A stretch of DNA of 64,000 nucleotides, from contig NZ_AVCJ01000002.1 of assembly GCF_000743535.1 (NCBI RefSeq), forward strand, positions 52,470 through 116,469, in the 5' to 3' direction. Below the pieces are notes generated by a model. The model was not told the DNA's origin and searched no databases. It worked only from the letters and a program-made list of their open reading frames with translations. Position numbers and translations under genes: made by a program. This document shows positions 1-10,293 of this stretch, one piece after another (position 1 is the first letter of the stretch; each line of letters starts with the position of its first letter). Origin of the DNA: Arenimonas donghaensis DSM 18148 = HO3-R19 (GTDB lineage: Bacteria > Pseudomonadota > Gammaproteobacteria > Xanthomonadales > Xanthomonadaceae).

Positions 1-766
1 GCAGCGCCAGCGCCACCGACAGCAGGCGCATCGCCACCACGAAGAACAGCAGCAACAGGGCGGCGCCGATCAGCCAGCCGATCCAGTCCAGGTGCTGGTT
101 GCGGCCCCAGTCCACGGCGTCCCTGGCCCAGGGTTCGACCAGCACGTCCAGCATGTCCGCCTGCGCCAGCAGGCCGAACGCCGCCGCGACCGCGACGACG
201 CCGCGGTTGGAGATCAGCCCCAGCTTGATCACTTCGGTCGTGGGCATCGACAGCAGCACCCGGCTTTCCGGGGCCGCCGTCGCCCCGTCTTCGCCGGTGG
301 ACGGCGCATCGGCGCCCTGTGCCCGCACCAGTTCTTCCAGGGCGTGGGCATCGGCGAGCGACAACACGCGCATCTCGGCCTCGGGCTTCATGCCGCCGGC
401 GGACTCGAGCCGGACCTCGGCGACGCCGAATACGCGGTGCAGCAGCGACTGGTGCAGCGCCACGTTGTGCACGCGCTGGTAGGGGATGTGCCGGTGGCTC
501 TTCTGGAACACGCCGCTGCGGATGACGATGCCGTCGCCTTCGACCCGGAACCGGTAGAAGAAGTACTGCAGCAGTGAAACCAGCACCAGCACGCCACCGC
601 CGGCCAGGCCCCAGAGTTCCCAGGAGTTGCCGCGGCCGGTGAACAGCAGCACCAGCAGCGGCAGCGCGAAGCTTTTGAGCTGCTGGATCAGCACGAACAG
701 CCAGGACCACGGATGCAGGCGGCGTTCGCCGCCGCCGGGGTTGATCGACTCAGAGGCTGTCGTCAT
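1..766 (-). CDS. PH-domain membrane protein, YdbT type (partial, runs off the left edge)
   Basis: The 3' end is cut by the window edge; 255 codons are visible from an ATG at 764-766. I read two hydrophobic segments at about residues 20-45 and 52-72, then a basic bacterial PH (DUF304) domain beginning near residue 73, with the typical [18 protein letters not shown] stretch around 85-102. Two more hydrophobic segments follow at about 183-205 and 228-255. That is the YdbT layout of repeated membrane-pair plus PH units. Its start overlaps the stop of the next PH protein by 17 nt, so the two are translated as a pair, as ydbS-ydbT are in Bacillus. The biochemical role of this membrane complex is not established. 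Confidence 0.8.
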   Translation of the reverse strand, partial: MTTASESINPGGGERRLHPWSWLFVLIQQLKSFALPLLVLLFTGRGNSWELWGLAGGGVLVLVSLLQYFFYRFRVEGDGIVIRSGVFQKSHRHIPYQRVHNVALHQSLLHRVFGVAEVRLESAGGMKPEAEMRVLSLADAHALEELVRAQGADAPSTGEDGATAAPESRVLLSMPTTEVIKLGLISNRGVVAVAAAFGLLAQADMLDVLVEPWARDAVDWGRNQHLDWIGWLIGAALLLLFFVVAMRLLSVALAL

Positions 767-1268
767 GGCGATCCGTTTCCGGCAGCAGGGCGTCGCGCAG
801 GGCCACGGCGTCGTCGTCGAGGAACCCGGACTGGCGAAGCGCGTGCATGCGCGTGCCGGCCGTGTGCACGACCAGCGTGGCCAGGCCGAAGTGGCGTTCG
901 ATCGGGCCGCGTTCCAGGTCCAGGTGCTGCACCCGGCTGCGCGGGACCAGGATTTCCTTGTGCCAGATCACGCCGCGGCGCACGCGCAGGCCGCCGTCGT
1001 CCAGGCGCCAGTGGGTGCGGCGCCAGCGCGTCCGGGCCCAGGTGGCGAACACCACCGCGGGCAGCACCAGGGCCACCAGGCCCAGGCCGAGCTTCGCCGC
1101 CAGGCCGACGTCCAGCGCCACCGCCACCGGCACCGTCGCGGCGATGCCGACGAGCAATCCCCAGAACGCCGCAACCCCGGCGCCGACCCGCCGCGCCGCC
1201 GGTGCCAGCGGCTGCCAGTCGGCGGCGAAGGGTTGGAAGATCGGGGCGGCAGGGTCGAGTGCGGTCAT
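750..1268 (-). CDS. PH-domain membrane protein, YdbS type
   Basis: This 172-residue protein has hydrophobic segments at about 27-50 and 60-77 and then one bacterial PH (DUF304) domain with the pattern [27 protein letters not shown] near 92-118. That is the single-PH YdbS architecture, partner of the larger YdbT-like protein encoded immediately downstream. The ATG at 1266-1268 was chosen because it forms an ATGA overlap with the stop of the upstream acyltransferase gene; the longer upstream reading frame only extends into that gene. The tight overlaps on both sides indicate one transcript. Confidence 0.82.
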   Translation of the reverse strand: MTALDPAAPIFQPFAADWQPLAPAARRVGAGVAAFWGLLVGIAATVPVAVALDVGLAAKLGLGLVALVLPAVVFATWARTRWRRTHWRLDDGGLRVRRGVIWHKEILVPRSRVQHLDLERGPIERHFGLATLVVHTAGTRMHALRQSGFLDDDAVALRDALLPETDRHDDSL

Positions 1269-2185
1269 CCGGGTTCCTTGCGCGGTCGCGTGTAGGGGTT
1301 GGGCTCGCCCGAACCGGGCGGCCTGAGTGTGTAGCGTTTGTAGGTCCACTGGTACTGTCGCAGGTCACGTCGCGCCACCGCTTCGACGGCGGCATTCATC
1401 GCGGCCGTGGCCACGTGCAGGTCGTCGCTGGCGATGGCCGCCGGGGCGCTTTCAAAGCGCAGCATGAAGCGACCATCGGCCAGGCGTTCGGCGTAGCCGA
1501 CCAGCACCGGTGCGCCGGTGCGCGCGGCCAGCTTGGGGATCAGGCTCAGGGTCAGTGCCGGCACGCCGAAGAATGGCGCGAACTCGCCGCCGCCCAGCTT
1601 CGGCTGGTGGTCGGGCGTGATGCCGACGGTTTCGCCCGCTTGCAGGGCCCGCCAGAGCGGCCGCATCGCATTGGCCTCGGCCGGCACCAGGCGGACGTTG
1701 TCGCCACCGCGGGCCAGCCTCAGGAAGCCGTCGCCAGCGGCGCTTTCCGGCACCCGGTACACCAGGCTGAAAGGCCCGCGGGCGGCCATGAACTCGACCA
1801 GCAGCTCCCAGCTGCCGTAATGCGGCGCCGCGACAAGCACGCCGCGACCGCCGCGCTCGGCGGCTTCCAGCACCTCCAGGCCTTCGCAGCCGGCCACCAG
1901 GCGCAGGGTGTCGGCGCGGCGGGCGGTCCACAGGCGCAGGGTTTCCAGGGCGGTGCGTCCGGTTTCGCGCATCACCGCGCGCACCAGGGCTTCGCGCTCG
2001 GTCTCGGGCATGCCGGGCAGGGCCAGCTCCAGGTTGCGCCGGGCCACCCGCGGTTCGCGGCCGTTGGCGCGCCAGGCCAGTTCGCCCATCGCCGTACCCA
2101 GCGCGCGCTGCAGGGCGCGGGGCAGGCGGCCCACGGCCCAGGCAGTGGCGTACAGGGCTCGGCTGGCGAAAGGCACGGAAGGCAT
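1265..2185 (-). CDS. LpxL/HtrB-family lysophospholipid (lipid A) acyltransferase
   Basis: This 306-residue protein has the size of the Kdo2-lipid A late acyltransferase family (LpxL/LpxM). The catalytic H-x4-E motif is visible as HYGSWE with His122 and Glu127, followed by the conserved [20 protein letters not shown] region. No clear N-terminal transmembrane helix stands out beyond a weakly hydrophobic start. The family adds a secondary acyl chain to lipid A on the inner face of the inner membrane, although some members acylate other lipids (for example ornithine lipids or glycolipids), so the substrate is inferred. The start at MPSVPF gives the expected length; the open frame upstream runs into dtd on the other strand. 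Confidence 0.8.
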   Translation of the reverse strand: MPSVPFASRALYATAWAVGRLPRALQRALGTAMGELAWRANGREPRVARRNLELALPGMPETEREALVRAVMRETGRTALETLRLWTARRADTLRLVAGCEGLEVLEAAERGGRGVLVAAPHYGSWELLVEFMAARGPFSLVYRVPESAAGDGFLRLARGGDNVRLVPAEANAMRPLWRALQAGETVGITPDHQPKLGGGEFAPFFGVPALTLSLIPKLAARTGAPVLVGYAERLADGRFMLRFESAPAAIASDDLHVATAAMNAAVEAVARRDLRQYQWTYKRYTLRPPGSGEPNPYTRPRKEPG

Positions 2186-2272
2186 CGCCGGAGTGTAAGG
2201 GAATCGCCAATTCGCCCGGTCGCAAGGCCGGCGGGATTGACCCTCCGGGCGCCCCACGGCGACGATGCCGGC

Positions 2273-2710
2273 ATGATCGCCCTCATCCAGCGCGTGCTTG
2301 AAGCCAGTGTCCGCGTCGACGACGAAACCGTGGGCGCCATCGGCCCCGGCCTGCTGGCCCTGGTGGCGGTCGAGCCGGGCGACGACGAGGCCCGCATCAC
2401 CCGCATGGTCGACCGGCTGTTGGGCTACCGGGTCTTCGCCGACGCCGAGGGCCGGATGAACCGGTCCCTGGCCGACACCGGCGGCGGCCTGCTGCTGGTC
2501 AGCCAATTCACCCTGGCGGCCGACACCCGCAGCGGCATGCGACCCGGCTTCAGCACGGCGGCCGAGCCGGCGGCGGCCCGGGCCGGCTTCGAGCGGCTGC
2601 TGGCCGCCTGCCGGACCCGGCACCCGGTGGTTGAAACCGGGCGCTTTGGCGCCCACATGGTTGTCAGCCTGGCCAACGACGGCCCGGTGACCTTCCGGCT
2701 GCAGACCTGA
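2273..2710 (+). CDS. dtd: D-aminoacyl-tRNA deacylase
   Basis: The 145-residue product matches the DTD family in length and order: MIALIQRV at the N terminus, the SQFTL active-site strand near residue 80, and the C-terminal NDGPVT motif containing the Gly-cisPro pair that reads chirality. The enzyme hydrolyses D-amino acids and glycine from mischarged tRNAs in the cytosol. The ATG at 2273 is the family start; the longer frame upstream is antisense to the acyltransferase gene. The gene is divergent from the LpxL-type gene and precedes rpoD by about 100 nt. Confidence 0.95.
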   Translation: MIALIQRVLEASVRVDDETVGAIGPGLLALVAVEPGDDEARITRMVDRLLGYRVFADAEGRMNRSLADTGGGLLLVSQFTLAADTRSGMRPGFSTAAEPAAARAGFERLLAACRTRHPVVETGRFGAHMVVSLANDGPVTFRLQT

Positions 2711-2764
2711 GGCGCCCAAAAACCCCGGTTTATCAAATAGATAGCTAGGTGGTTTGGCGTCCTG

Positions 2765-2770
2765 TATACT
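2765..2770 (+). promoter_or_regulatory. Candidate -10 hexamer upstream of rpoD
   Basis: TATACT lies 38 nt before the rpoD ATG in the short dtd-rpoD gap and differs from the consensus TATAAT at one base. No convincing -35 element sits 16-18 nt upstream, so it is proposed only from position and sequence. Confidence 0.35.
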
Positions 2771-2808
2771 GCGCGGTTCCATTTTCCCTCGTCTCGGGAC
2801 ACGTTTTC

Positions 2809-4662
<1,854 letters not shown>

Positions 4663-4688
4663 GCCCGCCGGTCCACTGGCGCAAGCAT

Positions 4689-4712
4689 GAAGCCCCGCAT
4701 CCGCGGGGCTTC
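4689..4712. terminator. Bidirectional hairpin terminator between rpoD and the diguanylate cyclase gene
   Basis: A perfect 10-bp inverted repeat (gaagccccgc / gcggggcttc) with a 4-nt loop sits 26 nt after the rpoD stop and just downstream of the convergent GGDEF gene. It is followed on the plus strand by a short T-rich tract. Confidence 0.75.
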
Positions 4713-4725
4713 ATTGTTTCAGGGC

Positions 4726-5973
4726 TCAGTCGCGTGCCTCGACACGATCGCGCCCGTTGGCCTTTGCGCGATAGAGGCGGCGATCCGCGGCTTCGATGAG
4801 CTGCCCAAGTGTCTGGCCGTCTTGTGGCATGGACGCCACTCCGAAGCTGGCCGTCGTAGCCACCGGGCTGATGCCCCTCTCGTGCAGGGACGCGACTTGG
4901 AACCGCAGCTGTTCCGCGATGCCGATGGCGCCGGACAGCGCGGTGTTGGGCAGGACCATGACGAATTCCTCGCCGCCGTAACGACAGAGATAGTCGGAAG
5001 GTCGCCGGCCGCCCGCGAGACAGGTTGCGGCGGCCCGCAGCACCGCGTCACCGACCCGGTGGCCGTGGGTGTCGTTGATCTGCTTGAAATGGTCTAGGTC
5101 GATGAACATGAGGGAAAGCGGATGCTTCGCCCGCGCGCAGGTGGAGACATCGTGCTGTGCAGTGACGTCGAAGTAGGCGCGATTGAACACTCCCGTCAGG
5201 CCGTCGTGCATGGCCTCGCGGCGCGCCAGCTCGTACTTCTGGCGGTAGGTGAAGATCGCGAAGATCTCGCGCGGCTTCCCGCCCTGGAAAAACGCGAACG
5301 GTTCCCGCTCGAAATGGTTGAGGTAGGTCGTGCAGACCAGCGCGTAACCGGTGGCGACCATCGTCTTGCTGAGCACCGAGTTCAACAGCGTCACCCAGTA
5401 CTCTGCCGCCGGCGCGTCCCAGAACACTGCGGTGATGAAGACCAGGCTGTCGAAGGCGAGGACGGTGGTAAGGGTGGCTACTATCGGCAGGAACAAGCCG
5501 CGGGCCCACCGGGCGAAGAACTCGTAGAGCACCACCACCAGGACGGCGTCGACCGCGAGCAGGACGGTGCCGAGTACGAGCGTGCCACCTCCGTAGAACA
5601 GGCTCCTGGCATTGAGCCCCGGTCCGTTGAGAACGGAGGGATCCTGTACCTGGAGCGACAGCAGGAACATCAAGGCACCGGCGGCTGCGTTGGCGGCCAG
5701 CAGGGCGAGGATCAGCCGCCGTGCCTCCGGGGCGTCTTCGCGCAGGTAGACCAGCAGCACCCCCACCAGGCCGGCACTGAACATCACCGAAGAGCCGGGG
5801 CTGAACACCAGGCCGAGGCTGGTCGGCACGAAAATCGTCGCGGTGAGCGTCTGCAGTACCTGCAGCGCGCCAATGAACACGTACATGGGCGCGAGGCCGA
5901 ATCTCTGGCGAAGGCCGAACAGCAGGAGCAGGGTCAACACGGCGATCCCTGCCTGCAGTGAGATGCCCAGCAT
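4726..5973 (-). CDS. Membrane-anchored diguanylate cyclase (GGDEF)
   Basis: The 415-residue protein has about seven hydrophobic segments in its first 240 residues and a C-terminal GGDEF domain that makes cyclic di-GMP from two GTP. The active-site signature reads GGEEF inside RYGGEEFVMV, and the RPSD inhibitory-site motif (RxxD) lies five residues before it, so product inhibition is expected. The N-terminal membrane part is reminiscent of the VUT/YhhQ-like fold seen in some GGDEF fusions, which would suggest ligand-responsive membrane sensing; that assignment is tentative. The start at 5973 (MLGISLQ) begins directly before the first hydrophobic segment; the longer frame adds a polar tail overlapping the region upstream of the tRNA. 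Confidence 0.88.
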   Translation of the reverse strand: MLGISLQAGIAVLTLLLLFGLRQRFGLAPMYVFIGALQVLQTLTATIFVPTSLGLVFSPGSSVMFSAGLVGVLLVYLREDAPEARRLILALLAANAAAGALMFLLSLQVQDPSVLNGPGLNARSLFYGGGTLVLGTVLLAVDAVLVVVLYEFFARWARGLFLPIVATLTTVLAFDSLVFITAVFWDAPAAEYWVTLLNSVLSKTMVATGYALVCTTYLNHFEREPFAFFQGGKPREIFAIFTYRQKYELARREAMHDGLTGVFNRAYFDVTAQHDVSTCARAKHPLSLMFIDLDHFKQINDTHGHRVGDAVLRAAATCLAGGRRPSDYLCRYGGEEFVMVLPNTALSGAIGIAEQLRFQVASLHERGISPVATTASFGVASMPQDGQTLGQLIEAADRRLYRAKANGRDRVEARD

Positions 5974-6118
5974 GGTGACTCCTTGGCCGGCAGCGAGTGG
6001 CGACGAGGTCAGCACCCCGATTATGCAGCCTGCCGGCCAATCCCGCCGGGCTCGGATTGGGGGCAATCGAAGGCTACGCCCATCCGGTACCGCCGTTTTC
6101 GTTATACGATTCCCCCAC

Positions 6119-6433
6119 GGGCCTATAGCTCAATGGTTAGAGCAGGGGACTCATCGAAAGGTGTCGCCGCCCAGGAATGGGCGGACGAGAACGGGATGAA
6201 TTCAGGGAAACCGCAGCGGCGTGGCGACACGGCCGGCGGCAATCCTGAGCCAAGCCGGCGGTACACCGCCGGAAGGTGCAGAGACTACCTGGGGGCTCGA
6301 GTGCCCTTGATGACAGGCTAGAGCGTCCCGCACCCCACTCGCCGAGGCGAAGGGTGAAGAGATAGTCCGCGCCGGGGGAAACTCCGGGACCACGCGAATC
6401 CCTTGGTTCCAGGTTCGAGTCCTGGTGGGCCCA
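6119..6433 (+). tRNA. tRNA-Ile(CAU), interrupted by a group I intron
   Basis: The exons are 6119-6154 and 6397-6433 and together give a 73-nt cloverleaf. The acceptor stem is 7 bp (GGGCCTA with TGGGCCC), the D arm starts GCTCAATGGTTAGAGC, the anticodon stem GGGGA pairs with TCCCT around loop CTCATAA, and the T arm carries GGTTCGAGTCC. The discriminator is A and the terminal CCA is not encoded. The CAU anticodon with this body matches the minor bacterial tRNA-Ile (E. coli ileX type), which reads AUA after lysidine modification of C34, rather than tRNA-Met. The intron separates U36 from A37, so without splicing no functional tRNA forms. Confidence 0.95.
6155..6396 (+). ncRNA. Group I self-splicing intron (Azoarcus-like) in tRNA-Ile(CAU)
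   Basis: The 242-nt intron is read from its secondary structure. P1 is formed by exon CAU plus C6155, closed by a GAAA tetraloop (6156-6159), with internal guide G6160-GTG; U6154 pairs with G6161 as the canonical wobble at the 5' splice site. P2 is a 6-bp hairpin (6167-6172 with 6179-6184). P7 is GACTA 6283-6287 with TAGTC 6363-6367. P9 is CCGGGG 6372-6377 and CTCCGG 6382-6387 around a GAAA loop. The last nucleotide, 6396, is the terminal omega-G. It has no open reading frame for a homing endonuclease. Known relatives are the tRNA-Ile(CAU) intron of Azoarcus and the tRNA-Arg intron of Agrobacterium. Confidence 0.93.
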
Positions 6434-6690
6434 CATGAATCCCGCGCAAGCGACGCCACGAAGGGATTCACGCCCAGGCTGCGGAAGTTCGCGCGTTCCG
6501 CCCGCATGCAGCAAGGCCGCCGCGATCGCGATCAGCAAGCTCAGGCGGGTCAGCATGGTCCGTCCCCCGGGGCGAGTGAACGAACGATACGGGATCCCCG
6601 GACATGGCCTGAACGCCATAACGGGCCACTCACCCCAGGTTTATGAGAGTTGCGGGACAGTCGAGGTCCATGACCGCAAGGAAGACACCC
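6434..6690. other. Gap without a supported gene after the tRNA
   Basis: I see no coding sequence, RNA or repeat that I can support in this 257-nt interval. A minus-strand frame with a hydrophobic start near 6562 runs straight through the tRNA exons and is treated as spurious. Confidence 0.6.
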
Positions 6691-7098
6691 ATGACCAAGA
6701 TCGCCGAGAACGCCCTGATCGTCGTCGCCGATGGCGAAGGCGCCCGCCTGTTCCGCAACCAGGGCACCCCCACGGCCATCTCGCTGCACCAGTTCGACCT
6801 GATCGAACTGATGGACACCGGTGACCAGGGGCCGGGTGGCAGCATGCCCGGCGAAGCCTCCGACAAGCAGATCGAAGAAGCGACCTTCGCCAAGCTGCTG
6901 GCCCAGGGGCTCAACGAAGGCGCGCTCAACCATCGCTACGAGCAGCTGGTGCTGGTGGCCGACCCGATCACCCTGGGCCGGATCCGGCCGCAGCTGCACA
7001 AGGAAGTCCAGCAGCGCCTGGTCGCCGAGGTCGCCAAGACCCTGACCAATTCGCCGATCGGGGACATCGAGAAGTCGCTCAAGGCGCTGGCGGCCTGA
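6691..7098 (+). CDS. Host attachment (baeRF-like) family protein
   Basis: The 135-residue protein matches the small 'host attachment protein' family first named from Agrobacterium. It has an N-terminal strand (ALIVVADGEGARLFRNQ), a variable charged middle, and the C-terminal LVLVADPITLGRIRPQLHKEVQQRLVAEVAKTLTN segment, ending with a short helix. The fold is related to the eRF1 central (RNase-like) domain, but a molecular function in this organism is unknown. The ATG at 6691 is chosen because GGAAG precedes it by about 6 nt; an in-frame ATG at 6670 would add seven residues that do not resemble the family. Confidence 0.8.
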   Translation: MTKIAENALIVVADGEGARLFRNQGTPTAISLHQFDLIELMDTGDQGPGGSMPGEASDKQIEEATFAKLLAQGLNEGALNHRYEQLVLVADPITLGRIRPQLHKEVQQRLVAEVAKTLTNSPIGDIEKSLKALAA

Positions 7099-7113
7099 CC
7101 GGCAGGGGGGTGC

Positions 7114-7141
7114 TTGACACGCAAATGCGAATCATTATCAT
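7114..7141 (+). promoter_or_regulatory. Fur-controlled promoter of hemP
   Basis: A -35 TTGACA (7114-7119) and -10 TATCAT (7136-7141) are 16 nt apart. The 19-mer at 7121-7139 matches the Fur box consensus GATAATGATAATCATTATC at 15 of 19 positions and covers the spacer and -10, so iron-loaded Fur would block RNA polymerase. Confidence 0.82.
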
Positions 7142-7168
7142 CAAGGCCGAACCCACCCGGAGCCGGCC

Positions 7169-7345
7169 ATGCACGTCTCGCATCCCCCTGTTTCCCCCTC
7201 CACGCCGGCACAGCGCGCCCCGAGCCAGGCCGACCACGACAGCCGTGAGCTGATGCGTGGCAGCCGCGAGGTGCTCATCCGCCACGGCGACCAGGTCTAT
7301 CGCCTGCGCCACACCCGCAACGACAAGCTCATCCTGGTGAAGTAG
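7169..7345 (+). CDS. hemP: Hemin uptake protein HemP
   Basis: This 58-residue gene is too short for routine ORF calling. The C-terminal half, SRELMRGSREVLIRHGDQVYRLRHTRNDKLILVK in parts, matches the HemP family pattern of a strand, then H-G-x-x-Y-x-LR-T and a final KLILxK. HemP proteins are small cytosolic factors tied to haem and siderophore uptake; in Burkholderia-type bacteria HemP activates the haem receptor gene. A clear Fur box and promoter lie directly upstream. No haem receptor gene follows: the next gene is convergent. The ATG at 7169 is preceded by a weak purine-rich AGCCGG. Confidence 0.88.
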   Translation: MHVSHPPVSPSTPAQRAPSQADHDSRELMRGSREVLIRHGDQVYRLRHTRNDKLILVK

Positions 7346-7351
7346 CCGGGG

Positions 7352-9109
7352 TCAGCCGGCAGCGGACGCGCACAGGGGCCTTATCTTCGCCACCTCGCGC
7401 GCGGGGCCGGCGAAATCGATCGAAGCCAGGCGCCCGTCGTCGGCAAAGCTGTACCAGGCCACCCCGTTCGGGAACAGCGCCACGGTGATCCCGCCGAACC
7501 CCGAAAGGAAGGGCACCCACAGGGGCTCCTTGCAGCCCAACTGCGCACCCAGCTCGCGCGCCCAGACACCATGCTGGTAACGATAGTTTTCCAGGTGCGC
7601 CGCCTGCAGGCCGCCCGCCCCGGGCACCCGCTGCATGGCTTCGTCCAGCAGCCTTGCATCGAGCACCGGTCCTGCGCCGGCATCACCGCGCGCCTGGCCC
7701 AGGAAACGCGCCAGCTTTGCCACGTCGTCCGCGCGCAGGAACTGCCCCCAGCCGAAAAACGGCTGGGCGGCCGGGTCCTCGGTGCGCCGCGTGTAACGCG
7801 CCGTCTGGCTCAGGCCCAGGGGTTCGAAGACGTCCGGTAGCAGCACGTCGTCGAAGACGTCGCGCGCCGAGCCGGCCGTTCGCTTCGCCAGCGCCTGGTC
7901 CAGGGCGGCGCCGAGCAGGTACGTGTCGCTGGTGTGGTAGACCCAGCGCCGGCCGGGTGCCTCGCGCCGGGCGTAGGCCTCGCAGGCGAACGCCAGCTTC
8001 AGCGCGTGCGTGCGCGCGCCGAAGAAGGCCGCCACCTTGCCGGCGTCCTCGTCGGCCATGTAGGCCGGGTCGTCGTAGTGGCCAGTGGCCATGTCCAGCA
8101 GGTCGACCAGGCGCACGCCGGCCCAGGCGTCCGACCGGCATCCCGACCCCTCGGACAGCGCACGCAGCGGCGTCGAAGCCAGGCCGGGATAGCGTTTCTC
8201 AAGCCGCATCAGCGCCACCGCCGCCACCGCTGTCTTGGCGACCGAAAACGAGGGCAACGTCAGCCGGTCGCAGGCCGGGTAGGGCCCCAGGCGGGTGTCG
8301 CAGCCGCTGGTGAAGTGCACGCCATCGACCACCAGCCCGTGGCGCGTGCGCGCCCGGTCGTCGCCGATCGCGAGCGCGGCGACGTCTACCGCCGGCCAGC
8401 GCTGCGAGACCGCCTGCAGTGGCTGGGTCGGCAAGCGGCGGTCGCGCTCGGCGGCCGCTGCGTCGGCGATAGCGGCGTGGTTTGCGGCTCGGCCGGGCGT
8501 GAAGCGGGCCGGCAACAGTCCCCACAGATCCATCTGCAGGTACTGGCAGGTTTCGCCGCCCACCTGCACGGCCACGGGCGACACCACGCCGCCATCGCCG
8601 ACCAGGAACATCAGCATGCCGTTGTGCGTGCAGTTGGCGTTGCGTTGCACCAGCGCGAAAGGCAGCGCCACGCGCGTGCGCCCGCCGTCGCCGGGTTCGG
8701 ACCAGGCTTGGCCGGGTTCGAACAGCCACTGCCACCAGCCATGCTTGCCGGCCATCGGGCCGCGCTGCGCGGGCAGCACGTGCACGCCGTCGTGCACCAG
8801 GTCCAGCACCAGGTCGTCCGGCAGGCTGCGCGCCAGGGCACGTTCCGGGCGGCTCACGAAATCCGGATCGGCGACATGCGTCCGGCTTCTTACCGGCCCG
8901 CCGAAACGCAGCTGCCCCGAAACGTCGTGTCGTGCAGGCCCTGCGTCGGCGGAGGGTGCGAACGCGTCCATGGGGACGGGGGTGCGCAGCGATCGTTTCC
9001 CGAACTGGTCGGCGGACAGGCTGTCGCGCGCCGAGGCGACGGCGGCGAGTGCCATCAGGAAACCCGCAAGCAAGGTCCGCGACGTGCCGCCGAAGGCACG
9101 CCGGCTCAC
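7352..9109 (-). CDS. Exported serine hydrolase (beta-lactamase/penicillin-binding-protein fold)
   Basis: The 585-residue protein starts with a signal peptide (RTLLAGFLMALAAVASA). Its C-terminal half, from about residue 290, is a beta-lactamase-type serine hydrolase domain with the SxxK motif as SVAK in PSFSVAKTAVA. A later VYHTSDTYLLG takes the place of the second (Y-x-N/S) motif. The N-terminal half has no domain I recognise. The GTG at 9107-9109 overlaps the stop of the MFS gene (GTGA), giving translational coupling; an ATG 21 codons downstream would truncate the signal peptide. It is the last gene of the receptor/sulfotransferase cluster, where it may cleave an imported or exported amide or ester; the substrate is unknown. 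Confidence 0.78.
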   Translation of the reverse strand: MSRRAFGGTSRTLLAGFLMALAAVASARDSLSADQFGKRSLRTPVPMDAFAPSADAGPARHDVSGQLRFGGPVRSRTHVADPDFVSRPERALARSLPDDLVLDLVHDGVHVLPAQRGPMAGKHGWWQWLFEPGQAWSEPGDGGRTRVALPFALVQRNANCTHNGMLMFLVGDGGVVSPVAVQVGGETCQYLQMDLWGLLPARFTPGRAANHAAIADAAAAERDRRLPTQPLQAVSQRWPAVDVAALAIGDDRARTRHGLVVDGVHFTSGCDTRLGPYPACDRLTLPSFSVAKTAVAAVALMRLEKRYPGLASTPLRALSEGSGCRSDAWAGVRLVDLLDMATGHYDDPAYMADEDAGKVAAFFGARTHALKLAFACEAYARREAPGRRWVYHTSDTYLLGAALDQALAKRTAGSARDVFDDVLLPDVFEPLGLSQTARYTRRTEDPAAQPFFGWGQFLRADDVAKLARFLGQARGDAGAGPVLDARLLDEAMQRVPGAGGLQAAHLENYRYQHGVWARELGAQLGCKEPLWVPFLSGFGGITVALFPNGVAWYSFADDGRLASIDFAGPAREVAKIRPLCASAAG

Positions 9110-10293
9110 GCCAGCGCCCTCTCCGCGGCGTCCACCCGCCGCGCCGCGACCAGCGCCACCGCGCCGGCCGCCAGCAGCACCAGCACGGCCAGCGATACCA
9201 GGGCGCCGAAATCGCCGCCACGCAGCACCCAGCCCGCCAGCAAGGGGCCGCTGGCCAGCCCTGCCTTGGAAACGAAGCCACCGAGCGTGGCCAGGCGCCC
9301 GCTCACGTCCAGGCGCGACAGCATGCCGAACAGGTAGGGCACCACGAACGACCAGGTGATGGCCGTGCCGACGTTGGCCGCGAAATACACCCAGGGCATC
9401 TGGCTCCAGCGGAAGGCGGCAGTGCCGACCAGGGTCAGGGCCAGCGCCAGCAGCAAGGGCCGGAACCGGCCCCAGCGCGTGCCCATCATGATCACCGCGA
9501 CGGCGCCACCCGCACCGATCCAGGTGGCCCAGCCCAGCGCCTGGCCGATGAAGTCGCGCGCCAGCGAAGCATCTTCGCCAAGCCGGATGATGAAGGCGCC
9601 CAGGGCCATGTTGCCCCCCTGGAACAGGAACAGCGCAAGCAGGGTCAGTGCTGCCGTCGCCCGGCTGTACACCACCGCGGCCACCACCTCGCCCAGGGCC
9701 GGCCGACCGCCGGCTTCGATGCGCCGGGGGATCGCAAGCATGGCCAGCAGGGCCAGCGCACCCAGCCCGGCCAGCACCACGAACAGGATCCGGGCGCCAT
9801 ACAAGGGCACCAACGAAGGCAGGAACATCACGCCCAGGCCGCCGAGCCCGAACTGCACCGCCAGCAGCATGCCGAAGGCGCGGTCCGGCGACTGGGTGCG
9901 CGCCATCACCGAATACGCCACGCCCACCGACAAGCCGCCGACCACGCCGTGCATCGCACGCACCACCAGCAGCGTGGTCGGGTCGGTGACGGCGATCGAC
10001 GCCAGGTCGATGCCCACCAGCAAGGTCAACAGGCTGGCCAGCGTCGGCCGCCAGCGCCAGCGCCGCACCACGAACACCGCGAGCAGGCTGCCGGCGCTGG
10101 CGCCGTAGATGTTCGCAGCACCCACGCTGCCCGCCTGCGGGTTGCTGAAACCCAGGCCGGTGACCAGGCCATCGACGATCGCGGACATGATGTTGACGTA
10201 GAAAAATCCCGCCGTGGCCAGCAACGCCAGCAGGGCATACAGCCACAGACTGTCACGGGCGGGATGGGAAACCGGTTGTGCGGCGGCGGTCAT
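9106..10293 (-). CDS. Major facilitator superfamily transporter
   Basis: The 395-residue protein has about 12 hydrophobic segments and MFS features, including a loop 2-3 region around RRWRWRPTLASLL and the second-half PSLVPLYGAR and SGRLATLGGF segments. The ATG at 10291-10293 overlaps the stop of the sulfotransferase gene (ATGA), and its own stop overlaps the start of the serine hydrolase. That places it in one transcript with a TonB receptor and processing enzymes, so it most likely carries the receptor's substrate or its product across the inner membrane. The direction of transport and the substrate cannot be told from sequence. Confidence 0.85.
   Translation of the reverse strand: MTAAAQPVSHPARDSLWLYALLALLATAGFFYVNIMSAIVDGLVTGLGFSNPQAGSVGAANIYGASAGSLLAVFVVRRWRWRPTLASLLTLLVGIDLASIAVTDPTTLLVVRAMHGVVGGLSVGVAYSVMARTQSPDRAFGMLLAVQFGLGGLGVMFLPSLVPLYGARILFVVLAGLGALALLAMLAIPRRIEAGGRPALGEVVAAVVYSRATAALTLLALFLFQGGNMALGAFIIRLGEDASLARDFIGQALGWATWIGAGGAVAVIMMGTRWGRFRPLLLALALTLVGTAAFRWSQMPWVYFAANVGTAITWSFVVPYLFGMLSRLDVSGRLATLGGFVSKAGLASGPLLAGWVLRGGDFGALVSLAVLVLLAAGAVALVAARRVDAAERALA

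Noticed and set aside
6137..6619. Minus-strand frame across the tRNA containing HQDSNLEPRD
   Set aside because: This peptide is the standard antisense reading of a tRNA and appears in many mis-annotated proteins.
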